Shown here in pieces: positions 18,208 through 28,999 of a DNA stretch of 64,000 bases. The stretch lies in assembly GCF_012272855.1 (NCBI RefSeq), contig NZ_JAAXCQ010000007.1, forward strand, positions 124,001 through 188,000. The letters run 5' to 3'. The stretch is from Arenibacter sp. 6A1 (GTDB lineage Bacteria > Bacteroidota > Bacteroidia > Flavobacteriales > Flavobacteriaceae). A program made the translations under genes and the position numbers. The notes beneath the pieces are model-generated. The model had not been told where the DNA came from. It saw nothing but the letters and a program-made list of their open reading frames with translations, and searched no databases. Position 1 is the stretch's first letter, and each line of letters starts with the position of its first letter.

Positions 18208-21200
18208 GTGCAGGACGCTCCATATAAAATTTACAACGCCTCTGCTGGGTCAGGAAAGACATATACCCTTGCCAAAGAGTATTTAAAAATTATTCTTTCC
18301 CCTAATTTCAATCAAAATTACCGCAACATTTTGGCCATTACTTTTACCAATAAGGCGGTAAATGAAATGAAGCAACGTATTTTGGGAAGTCTATTTACTT
18401 TTAGCCAAGTAAAACAAAACCAAGAAGTTCCGCCAATGCTGGCCGATATTTCCAAGGAATTGGACACCGATGCCATTACCATTGGCCTAAGGGCCAAAAA
18501 GGCCTTAAAGGAAATTTTACACAATTACGCCTTTTTCGATGTTTCTACGATCGATAAATTTACCCACCGTCTCATCCGCACCTTTGCAAAAGATCTAAAA
18601 TTGCCACAAAATTTTGAGGTAGTATTAGACACCGACCTTTTATTGGACGAGGCCATTGCCAAACTCCTTAACAAGGCCGGCTCCAATAAACAATTGACCA
18701 AGGTATTGGTCGATTTTGCCCTGGAAAAAATTGACGATGACAAAAGCTGGGATGTCTCCTTGGACCTGCACAAAATAGGGCGACTTCTTTTTAACGAGAA
18801 TCAGGCCGATCACCTAAAAAAACTGGAAGGCAAAAGCATAGACGATTTTTTAGGGCTTAAAAAAATCCTGGTATCCCAAATTAAGATGCTTCATGAAAAA
18901 ATCCTGGAAGATGCCAATGCCATCCTAGGCATCATTAATGACAACGGACTAGATACCAAAAATTTTAAAGGGGGCTATTTCCCTAAATTCATCATCAAAA
19001 TTGCCGAAGGGACGATTGTCAACAAATTTGATGCGCAGTGGCAGCAAAATTTTGCCACCGATCCATTATATGCCAAGACCTGTAAACAACCTATAAAGGA
19101 TATTCTCGATGGCCTTCACCCCACTTTCGTGGAGATGTTCGAGGAAATCAAGGAAAATATCGTTATTCTTTTCTTGGTAAAGAACAGCTACAGCAATATT
19201 GTTCCCTTGACGGTATTGAATGCCATACAGCAAGAAATTAAAGCCCTGGAAAAGGAGCGCGATATTTTACCTATTTCCTCTTTTAACCGTATTATTTCCA
19301 ATGAGATTAAGGATCAGCCAGCGCCGTTTATCTACGAACGTATTGGTGAAAAATACCGCCACTATTTTATAGATGAGTTCCAGGACACCTCAGAAATGCA
19401 ATGGAACAACCTAATTCCATTGGTAGCCAATGCCCTTGAAGGTTTTGAAGACCAAGACAACAAAGGGTCTCTATTATTGGTGGGCGATGCCAAACAGGCC
19501 ATTTACAGATGGCGGGGCGGAAAAGCAGAACAATTCCTAAACCTAATCAGTGAAACCGAAAATCCGTTTGTTTTTCTACCTTCAACGGCCAACCTTCCTG
19601 CCAATTACAGAAGTCATGAAGAAGTTATTAAATTCAACAATGATTTCTTTACAACCACCAGTCAGTTTTTAGAAAACGAGGTATACCAACACTTGTTTCT
19701 AGAAGGAAACCAGCAAGAATACAACCGCAGAAAGGGTGGTCTGGTACAAGTAGACTTCATTGAGGACAACGATGAACAGCACGAAAACGAGGTGTATTGC
19801 GAAGCCGTTTTAAAATCCATTGAAGAAGTCCGAGAAAAAAAATACCCATTAAAAGATATTTGCATCCTGACCAGGAAACGCAAGCACGGGGTGCTTTTGG
19901 CCGACTTTTTAACCCAAAAGAACATCCCCATAATTTCTTCCGAAACCTTACTGCTCAACAGCAGCCCTAAGGTTCGGTTTTTGGTCAATTTATTACAGTA
20001 TAGCCTACATCCGGAGGACCTAGAGGTTTGTTTTTCCCTTCTTAGTTTTCTTTCGGAAGGAAAAGAAGATCAGCACCGCTTTATACACGGCCACCTTCAG
20101 GATTTAGGGGCGTTGTTCCTAGAAGAGTACAGTTTTAATATAGAAATCATCAAGCATTCTTCTGTTTATGATGGTTTGGAATACGCGATTAAGAAATTTC
20201 AATTGGCGAACACCTCCGATGCCTATCTGACCTATTTGATGGATGTAGTGCTCGAAATTGAACAAAAGGAAGGAACCCATAGTCAGGCATTTTTAGCCCA
20301 TTGGGAAAAGAAAAAGGGAGGCTTAAGTATTACCGCTCCGGAAAATTTAGATGCGGTACAAATAATGACCGTCCATAAATCTAAGGGACTAGAGTTCCCT
20401 ATTGTTATATTTCCCTTTGCCAATACTAATATATACGAGGAAATTGATGCTAAATTATGGCTTCAGGTAGACCCCGATACTTTTGGGGGATTTGAAGAAA
20501 TATTGATCAACAAAAAACAAGAAGTACTCCAATACGGCGAACAGGCCGGAACCATCTACAACGAAGAACAGCATAAATTAGAATTAGATGCCTTTAATAT
20601 TTTGTACGTTGCCCTTACCAGAGCAGAAAAGGCACTGTATGTAATTACCAAGAAAGATGTTGACGCTAAAGGAAACCATAAAACCAACCTATATTCCGGA
20701 CTTTTTATCCATTATTTAAAGGAAAAAAACCTTTGGGAAGACAGCCAATACTCCTACGTTTTTGGAGCCCTTGAAACCAACGAGGACGCTGATCACCAAC
20801 AAGACACACAGGCGACGGTCCCTTATCTGTACACCCATAAGGATAGGGAAAGCTTTAATATCCTCACCAATGCCGGTGCGCTTTGGGATACTACCCGCGA
20901 AGACGCCCTAAGCAAAGGAAATCTTTTGCACCATATCTTAGGGGAAATAGAAACCGAAAAAGATATAGATAATGCTATTGCCATTGCAGTAAACAAAGGC
21001 GATTTGCCCAAGGCAGAGGTCGATATCATAAAAAACAAGTTGCACGCTATTGTACAGCACCCTAAACTAAAGGCCTTTTACAAGGAAGGGAATACCATTA
21101 AGAACGAACAGGATATCATAACCAAAGAAGGTGCCATATTACGTCCAGACCGTTTGGTGATCCAAGGAAACAAGGCCACGATTATAGATTACAAAACCGG

Positions 21201-21327
21201 AAAAAGAAATCCAAATTACTACCAACAATTATACGCTTATGCCGATGTTTTAGTGGAGATGGATTATAAAATTGAACACAAAATCATTGTTTATATCAAC
21301 GAAGATATTACCTTAGAATTTATTTAA
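18208..21327 (+). CDS. UvrD-type helicase-nuclease, AddA/RecB-like
   Basis: Superfamily 1 helicase fused to a RecB-type nuclease, expected to process double-strand breaks for recombination. The Walker A motif is [10 protein letters not shown] (residues 11-20). Motif II is [13 protein letters not shown] (about 390-402), followed by [18 protein letters not shown] (about 425-442). Helicase motif V/VI regions are [13 protein letters not shown] and [14 protein letters not shown]. The C-terminal nuclease motif is RPDRLV ... IIDYKTGK (about 975-1000). The start is GTG at 18208, which places the usual N-terminus just before the Walker A motif. The likely AddB partner is encoded at 24053. Confidence 0.92.
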   Translation: MQDAPYKIYNASAGSGKTYTLAKEYLKIILSPNFNQNYRNILAITFTNKAVNEMKQRILGSLFTFSQVKQNQEVPPMLADISKELDTDAITIGLRAKKALKEILHNYAFFDVSTIDKFTHRLIRTFAKDLKLPQNFEVVLDTDLLLDEAIAKLLNKAGSNKQLTKVLVDFALEKIDDDKSWDVSLDLHKIGRLLFNENQADHLKKLEGKSIDDFLGLKKILVSQIKMLHEKILEDANAILGIINDNGLDTKNFKGGYFPKFIIKIAEGTIVNKFDAQWQQNFATDPLYAKTCKQPIKDILDGLHPTFVEMFEEIKENIVILFLVKNSYSNIVPLTVLNAIQQEIKALEKERDILPISSFNRIISNEIKDQPAPFIYERIGEKYRHYFIDEFQDTSEMQWNNLIPLVANALEGFEDQDNKGSLLLVGDAKQAIYRWRGGKAEQFLNLISETENPFVFLPSTANLPANYRSHEEVIKFNNDFFTTTSQFLENEVYQHLFLEGNQQEYNRRKGGLVQVDFIEDNDEQHENEVYCEAVLKSIEEVREKKYPLKDICILTRKRKHGVLLADFLTQKNIPIISSETLLLNSSPKVRFLVNLLQYSLHPEDLEVCFSLLSFLSEGKEDQHRFIHGHLQDLGALFLEEYSFNIEIIKHSSVYDGLEYAIKKFQLANTSDAYLTYLMDVVLEIEQKEGTHSQAFLAHWEKKKGGLSITAPENLDAVQIMTVHKSKGLEFPIVIFPFANTNIYEEIDAKLWLQVDPDTFGGFEEILINKKQEVLQYGEQAGTIYNEEQHKLELDAFNILYVALTRAEKALYVITKKDVDAKGNHKTNLYSGLFIHYLKEKNLWEDSQYSYVFGALETNEDADHQQDTQATVPYLYTHKDRESFNILTNAGALWDTTREDALSKGNLLHHILGEIETEKDIDNAIAIAVNKGDLPKAEVDIIKNKLHAIVQHPKLKAFYKEGNTIKNEQDIITKEGAILRPDRLVIQGNKATIIDYKTGKRNPNYYQQLYAYADVLVEMDYKIEHKIIVYINEDITLEFI

Positions 21328-21338
21328 AATTATATCAC

Positions 21339-22532
21339 ATGTACGGAAAAATTAAAGAACACTTACAAAACGAACTGGCCCAGATAAAAGAGGCCGGACT
21401 TTATAAGGAGGAGCGGATTATTACCACTCCCCAAGATGCGGTTATTAAGATATCTACGGGCCAAGAAGTGATTAATTTTTGTGCCAACAACTATTTAGGG
21501 TTGTCATCCCACCCAGAAGTAATACAAGCTGCCAAGGACACCATGGACACTCATGGTTTTGGAATGTCGTCTGTGCGCTTTATCTGCGGTACTCAGGACA
21601 TCCACAAAAAATTAGAACAGAAAATAGCCGATTTTTACGGCACCGAGGACACCATTCTTTACGCAGCTGCCTTTGACGCCAACGGTGGCGTATTTGAGCC
21701 GTTATTAGGGCCCGAGGATGCCATTATTTCTGACTCCTTAAACCATGCCTCTATTATAGACGGGGTTCGTTTGTGCAAAGCGAAAAGATACCGTTATGCC
21801 AATAATGATATGGCCGATTTAGAAAAGCAGCTTCAACAAGCCAATGAAGACAATGCCCGTTTTAAAATAATCGTTACCGATGGGGTATTTTCAATGGACG
21901 GCTTAGTAGCTCCATTGGACGAAATCTCTGCATTGGCCGACAAATACGACGCCATGGTGATGATAGATGAGTGCCATGCGACCGGATTTATAGGACCTAC
22001 AGGAAGAGGGACTTTGGAAGAGAAAGGGGTTATGGGAAAAATAGACATTATTACCGGAACCTTAGGAAAGGCCATGGGAGGTGCCATGGGAGGATATACC
22101 ACTGGTAAGAAGGAAATTATTGAAGTGTTAAGACAGCGATCTAGACCTTATTTATTCTCCAATTCCTTGGCTCCCGCCATTGTTGGCGCCTCTATTAAGG
22201 TGTTCGAAATGTTGGAAAACGATACTACCCTACGCGATAAATTAGAGGAAAATACCAAATATTTCAAAGAGGGAATGAAAAAGGCCGGTTTTGATATTAT
22301 TGACGGAGATTCGGCTATTGTACCTGTTATGCTTTACGATGCCAAGCTTTCCCAGACCATGGCCAATATGCTATTGGAAAAGGGAATTTATGTGATCGGC
22401 TTCTTCTTTCCGGTAGTTCCTAAGGACAAAGCAAGGATTAGGGTACAACTTTCGGCTGCTCACGAAAAGGAGCATTTGGACAGAGCCATTAAGGCATTTA
22501 CTGAAGTAGGAAAGGAACTTAACATCGTCTAA
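21339..22532 (+). CDS. kbl: Glycine C-acetyltransferase (2-amino-3-ketobutyrate CoA ligase)
   Basis: PLP enzyme of threonine breakdown: 2-amino-3-oxobutyrate + CoA to glycine + acetyl-CoA. The 397-aa protein belongs to the alpha-oxoamine synthase group. The PLP lysine is K244 in [13 protein letters not shown]; the cofactor-stacking and binding motifs [10 protein letters not shown] (about 133-142) and [17 protein letters not shown] (about 208-224) are intact. It starts 11 bp after the helicase stop, so cotranscription is likely although the functions differ. Confidence 0.93.
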   Translation: MYGKIKEHLQNELAQIKEAGLYKEERIITTPQDAVIKISTGQEVINFCANNYLGLSSHPEVIQAAKDTMDTHGFGMSSVRFICGTQDIHKKLEQKIADFYGTEDTILYAAAFDANGGVFEPLLGPEDAIISDSLNHASIIDGVRLCKAKRYRYANNDMADLEKQLQQANEDNARFKIIVTDGVFSMDGLVAPLDEISALADKYDAMVMIDECHATGFIGPTGRGTLEEKGVMGKIDIITGTLGKAMGGAMGGYTTGKKEIIEVLRQRSRPYLFSNSLAPAIVGASIKVFEMLENDTTLRDKLEENTKYFKEGMKKAGFDIIDGDSAIVPVMLYDAKLSQTMANMLLEKGIYVIGFFFPVVPKDKARIRVQLSAAHEKEHLDRAIKAFTEVGKELNIV

Positions 22533-22580
22533 ATGTAGGTTTTAACCTCCTTAAAGTGTTAAAATAATAGGAATATCATT

Positions 22581-22610
22581 TTGTTAATAAATTTTAACAA
22601 CTTACATTTG
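22581..22610 (+). promoter_or_regulatory. Consensus Bacteroidota promoter of the OmpA gene
   Basis: TTG (22581-22583), exactly 19 bp, then TACATTTG (22603-22610). This matches the -33/-7 consensus of Bacteroidota sigma-A. A start near 22617 would give a 5' leader of about 30 nt, consistent with a highly expressed porin. Confidence 0.75.
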
Positions 22611-22645
22611 TTAGAAATAAACACTTATAACTTAAATAATTGAAC

Positions 22646-23986
22646 ATGAAACATCTTAGCAAATTATTAGTTGTTGCTCTACTTTTTGTGGGATATAACA
22701 ATGTACAAGCGCAGGACGAGAACAACCCTTGGCAGGTTAGTTTTGGTGTTAACGCTATAGACGTGTTTCCTACCGAAGATGTTAGCAGCTTTGGAAATGA
22801 GTTCTTCAATGCAACCGACCACTGGAATATTCTGCCATCAATCTCTTACGTAGGTATCTCTAAAAACGTAGGCGACGGATTTTCTATAGGTGCCAGAGGT
22901 TCTTTAAACCGCATTGACAAGTTCGGTGATACTAGTGTTGACGATTTGTCGCACTACGCTGTCGATGGAACTATTAAATACGGATTCTTAAAAAATACAG
23001 TCATTGATCCTTTCGTTGAAATCGGTGGTGGATACACTTGGGTCGATGAAATCGGTGCCGGTACTGTAAACGGTGGTGTTGGTGTTAACCTTTGGTTTAC
23101 AGAAAACATTGGCCTTACCTTACAGTCTAATTACAAGCACGCTTTTGAAGATTACGGTGTAAAACATTTTCAGCACTTAGCTGGTCTTGCCATTAAATTT
23201 GGTGGTACAGATACAGACGGTGACGGCGTATACGACAAAGACGATGCTTGTCCTGAAATTGCCGGTTTGGAAGCTTTCAACGGTTGTCCAGATGCCGATG
23301 GCGATGGTATAGAAGACAGCAAAGATGCTTGTCCTAACGAAGCTGGTTCTAAAGAAATGAACGGATGTCCTGATACTGATGGTGATGGAATTGCCGATAA
23401 AGATGATGCTTGTCCTAACGTAGCTGGTCTTGCTTCTTTAAACGGTTGTCCAGATGCTGATGGTGACGGTGTTGCCGATAAAGACGATGCATGTCCTAAA
23501 CAAGCTGGTCCTGCCGCTAACAAAGGATGCCCATGGCCTGATACTGACGGAGACGGAGTATTGGACAAGGATGATAAATGTCCAGATGTTGCCGGTACGG
23601 TAGCCAACCAAGGATGTCCTGAAGTGACTCCAGAAGTTCAGAAACAATTGAACGAGTATGCTAGAACTATCTTATTCGATACTGGTAAATCTTCTATCAA
23701 AGCAGAATCTACTTCTGTAATGGTTGATATTATCACAATCTTGAATGAGTATCCTAATGCTAAATTCTCTGTAGAAGGTCATACAGACAGCGTAGGTAGC
23801 GCTTCTTTAAACCAAAGATTATCTGAGTCTAGAGCTTTATCCGTAAAACAATTCTTAGTTGACAAGGGTGTTGAAGAGTTTAGATTATCAGCTGTTGGTT
23901 ATGGAGAAAACAAGCCAATCGCTTCTAACAACACTTCTAAAGGAAGAGCTCAAAACAGAAGGGTAGAAATCAACTTAGTGAAGTAA
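22646..23986 (+). CDS. OmpA-family outer-membrane protein with thrombospondin type-3 repeats
   Basis: Major outer-membrane/peptidoglycan-anchoring protein. From the ATG at 22646 (a TTG at 22640 is less likely) it has 446 aa. A signal peptide (about residues 1-23, ending VQAQ) precedes an eight-strand beta-barrel domain (about 28-190). Five calcium-binding type-3 repeats follow, each of form DxDGDGxxDxxDxCP (about 193-325). The C-terminal OmpA domain (about 335-446) carries [20 protein letters not shown] and the NRRVEI end, which bind diaminopimelate. A strong promoter lies upstream and an intrinsic terminator downstream, so it is monocistronic. Confidence 0.95.
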   Translation: MKHLSKLLVVALLFVGYNNVQAQDENNPWQVSFGVNAIDVFPTEDVSSFGNEFFNATDHWNILPSISYVGISKNVGDGFSIGARGSLNRIDKFGDTSVDDLSHYAVDGTIKYGFLKNTVIDPFVEIGGGYTWVDEIGAGTVNGGVGVNLWFTENIGLTLQSNYKHAFEDYGVKHFQHLAGLAIKFGGTDTDGDGVYDKDDACPEIAGLEAFNGCPDADGDGIEDSKDACPNEAGSKEMNGCPDTDGDGIADKDDACPNVAGLASLNGCPDADGDGVADKDDACPKQAGPAANKGCPWPDTDGDGVLDKDDKCPDVAGTVANQGCPEVTPEVQKQLNEYARTILFDTGKSSIKAESTSVMVDIITILNEYPNAKFSVEGHTDSVGSASLNQRLSESRALSVKQFLVDKGVEEFRLSAVGYGENKPIASNNTSKGRAQNRRVEINLVK

Positions 23987-24013
23987 TATAGGTCACACCT
24001 AAAACTATACTTA

Positions 24014-24041
24014 AAAAGCTCCGCAATTGCGGAGCTTTTTC
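24014..24041 (+). terminator. Intrinsic terminator of the OmpA gene
   Basis: Perfect stem AAAAGCTCCGCAATTGCGGAGCTTTT followed by T-rich sequence, placed between the OmpA stop and the AddB-like start only 12 bp further on. Confidence 0.85.
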
Positions 24042-24052
24042 TATTTTTGGGT

Positions 24053-26803
24053 ATGAAAAGTTTTCTCCAAGAGGTAGTTGATGACCTGTTAGCATCCCAC
24101 CATAATATTGACGATTTAATCCTAGTACTCCCTAGTAAAAGAGCCGGTACCTTTTTGCGTACGGCAATTGCTAAGACTGCGAACAAAAATTTTTTCGCGC
24201 CCAAAATATTCAGCATAGAAAGCTTTGTGGAACAAATTTCACATTTAAATGCTGCTACAAATACCGAGCAGTTGTTTTACCTCTATGAAACCTACCTACA
24301 GACGGGAAGCGGAGAAAAAGACAATTTTTCTACTTTTGCCAAATGGGGACAGACCCTATTACAGGATTTTAATGAAATTGATCGCTACCTGATCGATCCC
24401 AAGGATATTTTTTCCTATCTCACCGATATACAAGAAATTACCCATTGGTCCTTGGCCGAAGAGAAGTCCGACATGGTCCAGAATTATATGAAGTTCTGGA
24501 ATAACCTAGGCACCCTTTATCATTCTTTCAACGAACTGCTGTTGGCAAAAGACCTAGGTCATCAAGGCCTCATTTACCGAAACGCTTGCAAACATCTGGA
24601 CGATTATATTTCAGAAACGGCAGACAAGACCCATGTTTTCATTGGCTTTAACGCCTTAAACTCGGCCGAATCCTTTATTATCCAACAAATCCTGAGCAAA
24701 ACCCAGGCCGATATCTATTGGGACAGCGACCCCTATTTTTTAGATGACCCTATCCATGATGCCGGCTACTTTATACGACAGCATCTAAATACCTGGCCAG
24801 CCCTAAAGGGACAACCCTTAAAAGGTGTAAAAGCCAATTATTTATCCAAAAAGAAAATCAATATCATCGGGGTACCAAAAAATGTATCCCAAACAAAATA
24901 CGTAGGCCACCTCATCTCGGAAATCCATGAGAAGGACCCAAAGGCCATTAAAAACACCGCCCTGGTATTAGGAGACGAGACCCTGTTAAACCCCATGTTA
25001 AACGCCATCCCTGCAGAAATAGATAGCGTCAACATCACCATGGGATACCCCTTAAAGAATACCCCTTTAGCGAGTTTGTTTTCGCAATACCTGAACCTTC
25101 ATTTAAAAAAAGAAAGCCAAGGGTGGTACTATCAACAAGTATCCGATTTTTTGTCCCATCCCTTTATACAACTGTTTTTAACCGAAAACGAAGAGGACAC
25201 CGCCCTTGTTATCAGCACGGCCATAAAACAAAACAACTGGGCCTTTGTAAGTCCACAGAAATTAGCGACCCTATCCAAGGTCAATCCTTCCCTTGTAGAG
25301 CTATTGTTTTTTAAGGAAGATGCCAATGCAACCGCCTTTCTGGACAGGTGTTTGCTCCTTATCCAAAACCTCAAAGGAAAGCTCCAAGACACCAACGATG
25401 CCCTGGGATTAGAATATTTATATAAATTTTTCACCATTTTCAATCAACTTCAGGAAATGGTAGAAAAGCATTCCTACATCAACGATTTAAAGTCCTTAGA
25501 ATGTCTTTATTTGGATCTTCTGAGAAGCGAAACCTTGGATTTTCAGGGAGAACCGTTACAGGGACTGCAAATAATGGGGATGTTAGAGAGTAGAACCTTA
25601 GATTTTGAAACCGTTATTTTAACCTCGGTAAACGAAGGCATACTCCCTTCGGGAAAATCGAATAACTCCTTTATTCCCTTCGACTTAAAGAAGTTATACC
25701 GCCTACCTACCTATAAGGAAAAGGACGCCGTATACACCTATCACTTTTACCGTTTATTACAGCGAGCCAAGAACATCTATTTAGTGTACAATACCGAGCC
25801 CGATGTATTGGAGGGCGGGGAAAAAAGCCGACTCCTCACCCAATTGCAGACCGATGAAAATATCATGGCGGACATCACCGAAAAAATTGCGGCCCCGGCG
25901 ATTTCCACGGCCACCAAAACCCTACAGACCATAGAAAAAGACCTAGGGCTAATGGATCTGATCAAGGCCCATGCGGCAAAGGGCTTTTCTCCCACTTCCT
26001 TGAGCAACTACATTAGGAATCCCTTAGATTTTTACAAGAGAAACCTTTTAGGTATAGAAAATGTTGTGGAAGTAGAAGAAACCGTTGCGGCCAATACCTT
26101 TGGAACCATTGTACACGATACCCTAGAAGACTTGTACAAGCCATATGTCAATGGCTTTTTAAGCGAGGAGATCCTTAAAAACATGCAGGCCAAAATAAAG
26201 CCAACGGTCTTGAAGCATTTTGCAAAAAGCTATGCCGATGGCGATATTTCACGAGGAAAAAATTTATTGGCCTTCAATGTCGTATTGCGGTACGTAGAAA
26301 ATTTTATTAGGATAGAACTAAAAGAAGTCAAGAACCATAAGATTAAGATTTTGGGCATTGAAGAAAATCTTAAGATCAGCCTAAGCATTCCGGGAATAGC
26401 CTTCCCGGTGACTTTAAAGGGGAAACTAGACCGGATAGATGAAAAGGACGGCGTAGTCCGTATTATAGATTATAAGACTGGAAAGGTACAAAGCAACCAA
26501 GTAGAAATCATTGACTGGGAAGACATCGTTCAGGATTATACCTATAGCAAGGCCTTTCAATTGCTTTGTTATGCCATCATGTATAATACTACTAGGCCTA
26601 TAGACACTATAGAAGCCGGTATATTTTCGTTTAAAAATTTAAATGCGGGACTCTTGAGTTTTGCTACCAAAGAAAAAAAGGGCTACGGTCCCAAGGATGT
26701 ATCCATCACCCAAGAAACCGTGGCCCTTTTTATGAATGCCTTACAGGAACTGATTACGGAGATCTGTAATAGCAATATCCCATTGACCGAAAAAGAGGTA
26801 TAA
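24053..26803 (+). CDS. PD-(D/E)XK nuclease, AddB-like
   Basis: Large (916 aa) protein that resembles the AddB subunit of helicase-nuclease complexes. The N-terminus has a helicase-like P-loop relic LPSKRAGTFLRTAIA. The body contains inactive helicase features (LQIMGMLESRTLDFETVIL, about residues 500-520). A C-terminal RecB-family nuclease domain has GTIVHDTLEDLY (about 685), LKGKLDRIDEKDG and [10 protein letters not shown] (about 790-805). I take the ATG at 24053, because the in-frame TTG at 24047 lies in the terminator tail of the preceding gene. It pairs with the AddA-like protein at 18208, though kbl and an OmpA gene lie between. Confidence 0.88.
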   Translation: MKSFLQEVVDDLLASHHNIDDLILVLPSKRAGTFLRTAIAKTANKNFFAPKIFSIESFVEQISHLNAATNTEQLFYLYETYLQTGSGEKDNFSTFAKWGQTLLQDFNEIDRYLIDPKDIFSYLTDIQEITHWSLAEEKSDMVQNYMKFWNNLGTLYHSFNELLLAKDLGHQGLIYRNACKHLDDYISETADKTHVFIGFNALNSAESFIIQQILSKTQADIYWDSDPYFLDDPIHDAGYFIRQHLNTWPALKGQPLKGVKANYLSKKKINIIGVPKNVSQTKYVGHLISEIHEKDPKAIKNTALVLGDETLLNPMLNAIPAEIDSVNITMGYPLKNTPLASLFSQYLNLHLKKESQGWYYQQVSDFLSHPFIQLFLTENEEDTALVISTAIKQNNWAFVSPQKLATLSKVNPSLVELLFFKEDANATAFLDRCLLLIQNLKGKLQDTNDALGLEYLYKFFTIFNQLQEMVEKHSYINDLKSLECLYLDLLRSETLDFQGEPLQGLQIMGMLESRTLDFETVILTSVNEGILPSGKSNNSFIPFDLKKLYRLPTYKEKDAVYTYHFYRLLQRAKNIYLVYNTEPDVLEGGEKSRLLTQLQTDENIMADITEKIAAPAISTATKTLQTIEKDLGLMDLIKAHAAKGFSPTSLSNYIRNPLDFYKRNLLGIENVVEVEETVAANTFGTIVHDTLEDLYKPYVNGFLSEEILKNMQAKIKPTVLKHFAKSYADGDISRGKNLLAFNVVLRYVENFIRIELKEVKNHKIKILGIEENLKISLSIPGIAFPVTLKGKLDRIDEKDGVVRIIDYKTGKVQSNQVEIIDWEDIVQDYTYSKAFQLLCYAIMYNTTRPIDTIEAGIFSFKNLNAGLLSFATKEKKGYGPKDVSITQETVALFMNALQELITEICNSNIPLTEKEV

Positions 26804-26805
26804 GC

Positions 26806-27516
26806 CTATTTTTTATCGGGACGAGTTGGCCTTACCTCTATTTTACTCGGTAAGGTCCTTGGATTCATATGCAGAAGGTTAAGCACCAAATCGCCAATAT
26901 CTTCTGGTTGAATTTTCCAAGCATCTTCTGCCGAAGGTTCGTGGTCATTAAAATGGGTAGCTACCGAGCCTGGCATAATGGTAGATACTTTTATATCGTA
27001 CTGCCTCAGGTCTAACATGGCCGCTTGGGTAAACCCAACAACGCCAAATTTGGTCGCGTTATATCCGGCACCATTGGCAAAAAAGTTAGTCCCGGCAAGG
27101 CTAGCCAAGCTAATATAGTACCCTTTAGATTTCTTCAAGGCCTCTACAGAAGCTTTTAAGGTGTGAAACACTCCATTAAGGTTGGTATCGATCATGGCAT
27201 GCCATTGCGCATCTGACATTTCATCTATAGGAGCAAAATGTCCCACCCCGGCATTGGCCAAGACCACGTCCAAGGATCCCCATTTTTCCAAAATTTGAGC
27301 GACAGCTTTCTTCTCGTCTCCATGTTTGCTTACATCAGAAGCAATTGCCAACACATTATCTGCATTTCCCAATTTTTCCGCTGCCTGTTGTACCGTTTCC
27401 AAAGTCCGCCCACTGATGGCGACTTTCATCCCTGCGTGTAACAATTTTTTGGCCACACCGTAGCCAATTCCCTTAGATCCGCCCGTTATATAGGCTACTT
27501 TTCCTACTAAATCCAT
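26806..27516 (-). CDS. SDR-family oxidoreductase
   Basis: Classical short-chain dehydrogenase, 236 aa. The cofactor loop is TGGSKGIGYG (residues 10-19), the NAG motif is LANAGVGH (about 87-94), and the catalytic Ser ... Tyr-Lys is SLASL ... YNATKFG (about 139-157). Arg in SGRT after the second strand suggests NADP preference. Substrate unknown. It converges on the AddB-like gene with 2 bp between stops and has no terminator of its own there. Confidence 0.92.
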   Translation of the reverse strand: MDLVGKVAYITGGSKGIGYGVAKKLLHAGMKVAISGRTLETVQQAAEKLGNADNVLAIASDVSKHGDEKKAVAQILEKWGSLDVVLANAGVGHFAPIDEMSDAQWHAMIDTNLNGVFHTLKASVEALKKSKGYYISLASLAGTNFFANGAGYNATKFGVVGFTQAAMLDLRQYDIKVSTIMPGSVATHFNDHEPSAEDAWKIQPEDIGDLVLNLLHMNPRTLPSKIEVRPTRPDKK

Positions 27517-27756
27517 TGCTTTATGTTTTAGGTGAAGTTAAAATTATATGCGCTGAGGCCGAAAGAAAAGGCGTTATTTTTTTCTTAAATCATAGGACGC
27601 CAAAAAGGAACTCTATAGGAGAATCGCTCCTAAAACTGTTTATCCAGCGAACTGTTTTATCGCGCCCCATGGCTATTTCGGTCCTAGTTACAATACTGTG
27701 GGATTTCGTCCTAAAAACGATGCCCTTTCAAGTACCAATACCCCTTGTTATTGTTA

Positions 27757-27840
27757 TATGGGCGTTCCCTCCTTCGTCGGGCGGGGCCTTGGCTATATCC
27801 CTTGCGCTGCTGCGGGGATGCCGCCGCGGTCCCTAACGCG
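27757..27840 (+). repeat. REP-like element, copy 3
   Basis: GGGCGTTCCCTCCTTCGTCGG to GGTCCCTAACGCG, the least degenerate copy relative to 16642-16734. The centre ATCCC...GGGGAT can form a hairpin. It lies in a 457-bp gap between the SDR start and the acyl-CoA-dehydrogenase-like stop, where I see no other feature. Confidence 0.7.
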
Positions 27841-27973
27841 ATGATCATTAAACCCTGATCAATGTGAGATTTGGAAATGTAGCAATCGGAAAAAAATCAG
27901 TTGCAAAGCAGGGAAATTGTAAATACACCGATATCACATGCTACCGGTTAAACATTTGCAAGCACAGTCCTTA

Positions 27974-28999
27974 CTAACTTCTTCTTTTAGTAAATATATG
28001 GTGTTGGGTAGCCGTAAAATAATCGCGAAAAACCTGATTCAGCTGATGATCTTCACGACATGCCGAAACCCCAAGCCAAGGATAAGGCTCCATTATCGCC
28101 TTGGAAATGTTCTGGACAGATTCAACAGCCTCTGAATGTATTCGTTCAATGGTGTCTTCACTACAGACCTCTTCCTCGCCAAGCCTTTTTTCAATTTCCA
28201 AAGCATAGCCCTTCACCTTCTCATTGGCACTGTCCAATACGGTTTCTAACCCTATCAGCCGTTCTTTAGCGATAAGCTTAGCGGCTTCTTCCAAAAAGTG
28301 TTCGGCCATCCCAATATAATTCACCCATAAGGTGAGGTCTGCAAAAACCGAAAAGGGAATGTTAAAAATGGGGCTGTCTAAATAGACCTGATTGTAAAGA
28401 AAACTGTACTTCTTATCTATAACCACCTCCTTTACGTCAAAGGAATGGGTAACGGAAGCTTTTAAACCCATCGTATTCCAATTCTCAACGATCTCCACCT
28501 TATCCTTAGGAAGTACAAACGAGCGCACCACGGGCGAACCATCCTTATTTTGCAATTCTTCGCCATTTTCAATGATCTTGGCATTCAGGGTAAAATGCGT
28601 CAGGTAAGAAGCTCCCGTTGCATAGTGCCACTGTCCAGAAATTTTATAGGTATTGCCCAGTTTTTCTGCGATGCCAAACACCCCGCCACTACCCCCAAAA
28701 CAAACAGGCGCTACTGGCGCTCCAAAAATTTCAGTGGCCGCTTCGGGTTGCAGGTTGCCTATAAAAAAATTGGCCCCACTGCACAAGGTTATTGTCCAGC
28801 CCAGACTCCCGTCTATCTTGGCCAATGATTTTAGCTCTCTCAGTCCCGCTGTAAAAGACAACTCCAATCCCCCATGGCTTTTTGGCACCCATAAACTCCA
28901 AAGATTTTTTTCGGCGATCCATTCCAAAACTTCGGTAGGAAACTGCATTGCATTTAAACAAAGATTTCTAAGTTGTTCTATATGATTGTTTTCTTTCAT
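27974..28999 (-). CDS. Acyl-CoA dehydrogenase-fold flavoprotein
   Basis: A 341-aa protein with the acyl-CoA dehydrogenase architecture: an N-terminal helical domain (WVPKSHGGLELS, about residues 36-47), a middle beta domain (SGQWHYATGASYLTHFTLNA and WNTMGLKASVTHSFDV, about 118-200) and a C-terminal helical bundle. The pattern G-x-W-x-x-A-S/T-G is that of flavin monooxygenases of this fold (DszC/HpaH group) as well as dehydrogenases, so I do not choose between them. Its start overlaps the end of the pnuT-like gene by 32 bp, placing it under the same TPP riboswitch. That context suggests a role in using or salvaging thiamine-related compounds (inference). Confidence 0.75.
   Translation of the reverse strand: MKENNHIEQLRNLCLNAMQFPTEVLEWIAEKNLWSLWVPKSHGGLELSFTAGLRELKSLAKIDGSLGWTITLCSGANFFIGNLQPEAATEIFGAPVAPVCFGGSGGVFGIAEKLGNTYKISGQWHYATGASYLTHFTLNAKIIENGEELQNKDGSPVVRSFVLPKDKVEIVENWNTMGLKASVTHSFDVKEVVIDKKYSFLYNQVYLDSPIFNIPFSVFADLTLWVNYIGMAEHFLEEAAKLIAKERLIGLETVLDSANEKVKGYALEIEKRLGEEEVCSEDTIERIHSEAVESVQNISKAIMEPYPWLGVSACREDHQLNQVFRDYFTATQHHIFTKRRS

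Noticed and set aside
23170-23607. Minus-strand 145-aa open frame inside the OmpA gene
   Set aside because: It is the complement of the Asp/Gly-rich repeats and lacks independent support.
23209-23620. Tandem DNA repeat or CRISPR-like array
   Set aside because: It encodes the thrombospondin type-3 repeats of the OmpA protein; repeats and spacers do not have CRISPR form. No CRISPR array was seen anywhere.
24042-24049. TATTTTTG as a -7 box for the AddB-like gene
   Set aside because: Transcription would begin at or after the ATG at 24053. The match is more simply the T tract of the preceding terminator.
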